From a bacterium (lineage in GTDB: Bacteria > Chloroflexota > Dormibacteria > UBA8260 > Bog-877): DNA of 8,588 nt. The stretch spans positions 1 to 8,588 of the forward strand of contig JAKAVU010000115.1 of assembly GCA_021817185.1 (NCBI GenBank). The letters run 5' to 3'. A program made the translations under genes and the position numbers. Under the pieces are notes generated by a model that was not told where the DNA came from, did not search any database, and saw only the letters and a list, made by a program, of their open reading frames with translations. Below, one piece after another: positions 6,316-8,588 of this stretch (position 1 is its first letter; each line of letters starts with the position of its first letter).

Positions 6316-8394
6316 TCACGCCGGCCGCCAGCTCGCGCCCCCGTCGGTCGTCTCCCACACCGCTCCGGCCGTCAGCAGCCACACCGTTTCCGAGTTGGCG
6401 ATGGAGATGTCGGGCGCGCTGAGGGCTCCGCCCCGAGCCACGGCCGGGCGAGCCGCCGCCGGGCGCCACTTACCGCCGGCGGTCGAGGCGAGGTAGATTC
6501 GGACAAGGGGGTTGTCTCCGGCTCCGACCTGCGCGGCGACCACCGATCCCCGATCCCCGCTGAGGTCGAGCGCGGCCAGGCGGGTCGGCGCCCCTGGCAC
6601 GAGCGACCAGGTGTGGCCCAGGTCCTGCGACTCCTCGAGCTCGGTGCCCCTGCCGTGATTGACCTCTGCCAGCCCCAGCCATCGCCCTGCCCCGAGCCGC
6701 TTGAAGGTCGCGCTGGCGACGAGGTTGTAGCCGCTGGCAAGGCTGCCCTCCGGTTCCCAGCGGCGGCCGCCGTCACTGGCGGCGAAGAATCCCGTCGGGT
6801 AGGGCAACCCGGTCCCCTCCTCGGTGCCGGCGATCGCGCCCACACCGCTTCCCGACGCCGTGAGCCACAGTCCCAGCACCCCCCAGCCCTGAAGGGGGAA
6901 GCCCGGACCGACCATGGTCCAGCTGCGACCGCCGTCGGCTGTGCGGTAGAGATCGAAGGACTGGAGCGCGGCTCCTGTGCCTGCGGCGGCGGCGAATCCC
7001 ACCTCGGGCCCGATCATGTCCAGGGCCAGGACCTGGGTGGGGAGCTGGCTCACCAAGCTCCAGCTCCGCCCTGAGTCCCGGGTCTCCAGGACCGAGCTGT
7101 CCGAGCCCAGGCTGCCGTACCCGAAGGCAATGGCGCTGGAGATGGCATCCAGCCCGCCGGTGGGGCTGAGCCCGGGCCAGACCTGGGTCCAGGTGGCCCC
7201 CCCATCCCGGGTCGCCAGCAGCGCGGACCCATTCTCCCCGTATCCCACCTCGGCGCTGGGATAGGTGAGCTCCCGCGGCTGGAAGAAGTTCCAGCGGTGG
7301 ACGGGCCGCCACTCTCCATCGACCAACTTCGAAAGGAATGCCGCCGGTGCCTCACAGGTGGCGAGGCTGCTCTGGTAGGTGCCTATCACCGTTCCGGTCG
7401 GCGCGATGGCAACCGCTCCCGGCGGCGCAAAGTCACCGCACTCCGCCTGCGGAGTGGGATCCGGTGGTCCGTTGGCGCGCCAGCGGAGGCCGCCATCCAC
7501 GCTCTCGAAGCCGCCGACGGAGCACCCGTGCATGGCACAGCTGTCCTGCTCCAGGTAGCTGAGCCACATCTCGCCTCCAGGTCCCAGTTGAAGGCGAGCC
7601 TCCAGCCCAGGACCGATCTGGGAGAGAGGCCCCAGGCTGGCCACCTGGGTCCACGTCCCGCCCTGATCCCCGCTGCGCATCACCAGCAGGTGCGGCGACC
7701 CGGTCACCCCTTCGAGACCGGGGACTCCCGTCACCGCCCAGAGGGTGTCGCCGCGTGCCGCGATCGCGCTCACCAAGCCAGTTGTCCGCAGCGTGGTACT
7801 CCAGTGCACCCCACCATCGGTGGTCAGCAGGACCGCACCGGGGCATGGGGCGCCGGAGAGGGAGGCCTCGGCCCTGCAGCTGGGCGCGGTCGCAGCGATC
7901 CCGAGTTCGGTGGTGGCGAATGCGACCTGCCAGACCGGAGTCGGCATCGCTGGCAGCTGGTGCCAACTGGTGCCGCCATCGGCGGTCGCCAGCAGCACTG
8001 ACGACGGGCAGTCGGCGGGGGGAGTGCCCGGCTGTCCGCAGGCGAGCGACTCTCCCGCCAGGACCCAGCCCGCCTCGGCACCGGCGGACGTCGAGAAGAA
8101 CGGGAACAGCCCACCCTTCCAGCTGGTGTGCCAGGTGGAGCCGCCATCGCTGGTGGTCACGATTGACTGGGCGGTCTGGGGGGAAGCCGATCCCGACGAG
8201 GACAGTGCCATCCAGCCGTCACGCGCAGTCGGGAACGAGATCGCGGAGATGGTGGGAGGCGGGTGGGCCGGCAGCACGATCGGGTGGGTCGCTCCAGCGG
8301 TGGTCGAAGCGTTGCGCGGCAGAGCGCAGCCACTTGAAAGGACCGCGAGCGCGACTGCCGCCAATTGAGGCCCCCGCGCCGACCAGCCGCTCAT
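6316..8394 (-). CDS. Secreted Asp-box (BNR) beta-propeller protein, probable lipoprotein
   Basis: This 692-residue protein (from ATG 8394) has a signal peptide with hydrophobic core at about 10-19 and a possible lipobox LSSGC with C23; Ser at -3 is less usual, so plain secretion is possible. It is then filled with Asp-box motifs (S/T-x-D-x-G-x-x-W), the blade hairpins of sialidase, Ycf48 and sortilin-type propellers. Key Asp residues are D83, D139, D193, D243, D300, D397, D440, D487, D541, D591 and D684, with a degenerate copy STAGGKW near 638-643 and perhaps VDGEW near 358-362. Spacing of 43-57 residues fits one motif per blade, so two 6-7-bladed propellers are likely. I see no sialidase FRIP motif or catalytic set, so a binding or scaffold role is more likely than hydrolysis. 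Eight further Cys (119, 129, 173, 184, 286, 291, 319, 347) all lie in the first half. GTG 8406 is an equally possible start; neither has a Shine-Dalgarno sequence. Confidence 0.85.
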   Translation of the reverse strand: MSGWSARGPQLAAVALAVLSSGCALPRNASTTAGATHPIVLPAHPPPTISAISFPTARDGWMALSSSGSASPQTAQSIVTTSDGGSTWHTSWKGGLFPFFSTSAGAEAGWVLAGESLACGQPGTPPADCPSSVLLATADGGTSWHQLPAMPTPVWQVAFATTELGIAATAPSCRAEASLSGAPCPGAVLLTTDGGVHWSTTLRTTGLVSAIAARGDTLWAVTGVPGLEGVTGSPHLLVMRSGDQGGTWTQVASLGPLSQIGPGLEARLQLGPGGEMWLSYLEQDSCAMHGCSVGGFESVDGGLRWRANGPPDPTPQAECGDFAPPGAVAIAPTGTVIGTYQSSLATCEAPAAFLSKLVDGEWRPVHRWNFFQPRELTYPSAEVGYGENGSALLATRDGGATWTQVWPGLSPTGGLDAISSAIAFGYGSLGSDSSVLETRDSGRSWSLVSQLPTQVLALDMIGPEVGFAAAAGTGAALQSFDLYRTADGGRSWTMVGPGFPLQGWGVLGLWLTASGSGVGAIAGTEEGTGLPYPTGFFAASDGGRRWEPEGSLASGYNLVASATFKRLGAGRWLGLAEVNHGRGTELEESQDLGHTWSLVPGAPTRLAALDLSGDRGSVVAAQVGAGDNPLVRIYLASTAGGKWRPAAARPAVARGGALSAPDISIANSETVWLLTAGAVWETTDGGASWRPA

Positions 8395-8406
8395 CGCGCG
8401 TGTCAC

Positions 8407-8588
8407 TCGGGGGTCAGAACGGGCCGCAGGAGGGGCCGGTTACTACCGGGCTGACCGTGCGACGGCCACCCCGGTCGCGAGGTCGGCGTCAGCCCGCCTC
8501 ACTGATATGGAAGGGCTCCTCGACGTGCGGCCCGCCGGCCGCGTCCGAGGGGGCAGCCACGGTCGAGCAACGTCAAAGGGTGGTGGTC
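8407..8588. other. Right-edge stretch with no assigned gene
   Basis: These 182 bases should carry the propeller gene's promoter, but I find no good -10/-35 pair. On the minus strand one frame is open from the edge to a tandem TAG-TAA at 8445-8440, which would give a 47-codon, Arg-rich tail. The stops lie in a small hairpin, CCGGT-TACT-ACCGG (8436-8449). This could be the end of an upstream gene, but its composition is not persuasive. On the plus strand, frames from GTG 8457 and ATG 8507 run open off the edge without a clear binding site. Confidence 0.3.

Noticed and set aside
8571..8576. TTGACG on the minus strand as a -35 for the propeller gene
   Set aside because: No -10-like sequence at 16-18 nt spacing.

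Overview
The window is very GC-rich bacterial DNA with strong G/C preference at third codon positions, which leaves long open shadow frames opposite most genes. Three features fit a high-GC lineage such as Actinomycetota, or a neighbouring monoderm group such as Chloroflexota/Dormibacterota: two secreted proteins with lipoprotein-type signal peptides, a D,D-carboxypeptidase, and a kinase gene that looks leaderless. The sequence alone does not fix the taxon. No mobile element, tRNA, rRNA or CRISPR array was found.

Layout from left to right. (1) 1-945, minus strand: the N-terminal 315 codons of a family III (CaiB/BaiF) CoA-transferase that runs off the left edge. (2) 946-1341: a divergent intergenic region with a possible short leader ORF at its right end. 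(3) 1342-2559, plus strand: a peptidase S11 (PBP5-like) D-Ala-D-Ala carboxypeptidase with an N-terminal membrane segment. (4) About 2585-2618: two adjacent hairpins between convergent genes. (5) 2609-4965, minus strand: a two-gene signalling operon. A soluble hybrid kinase (GAF-HisKA-HATPase-REC) overlaps an OmpR/PhoB-type response regulator by 4 nt. The kinase appears to be read from a TATAAT promoter placed so close to its ATG that the mRNA would be leaderless. (6) 5079-6137, minus strand: an unrecognised lipoprotein built from two tandem copies of one Cys-bracketed domain. It is preceded by a promoter candidate and a proline-rich upstream ORF. (7) 6316-8394, minus strand: a large secreted, probably lipid-anchored beta-propeller protein with 11 clear Asp-box (BNR) motifs and one degenerate one. 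(8) 8407-8588: no gene assigned.

The four minus-strand genes in 2609-8394 may form a loose unit: two envelope-exposed proteins of unknown ligand upstream of a cytoplasmic kinase/regulator pair. The gaps between them (178 and 113 nt, each with its own hairpins and promoter candidate) suggest separate transcripts, so a functional link is only inference. The least described elements are the duplicated lipoprotein and the double-propeller protein. The regulatory arrangements are also worth checking: a leaderless kinase promoter with helically phased direct repeats, and two short ORFs whose stop codons overlap the next gene's start.
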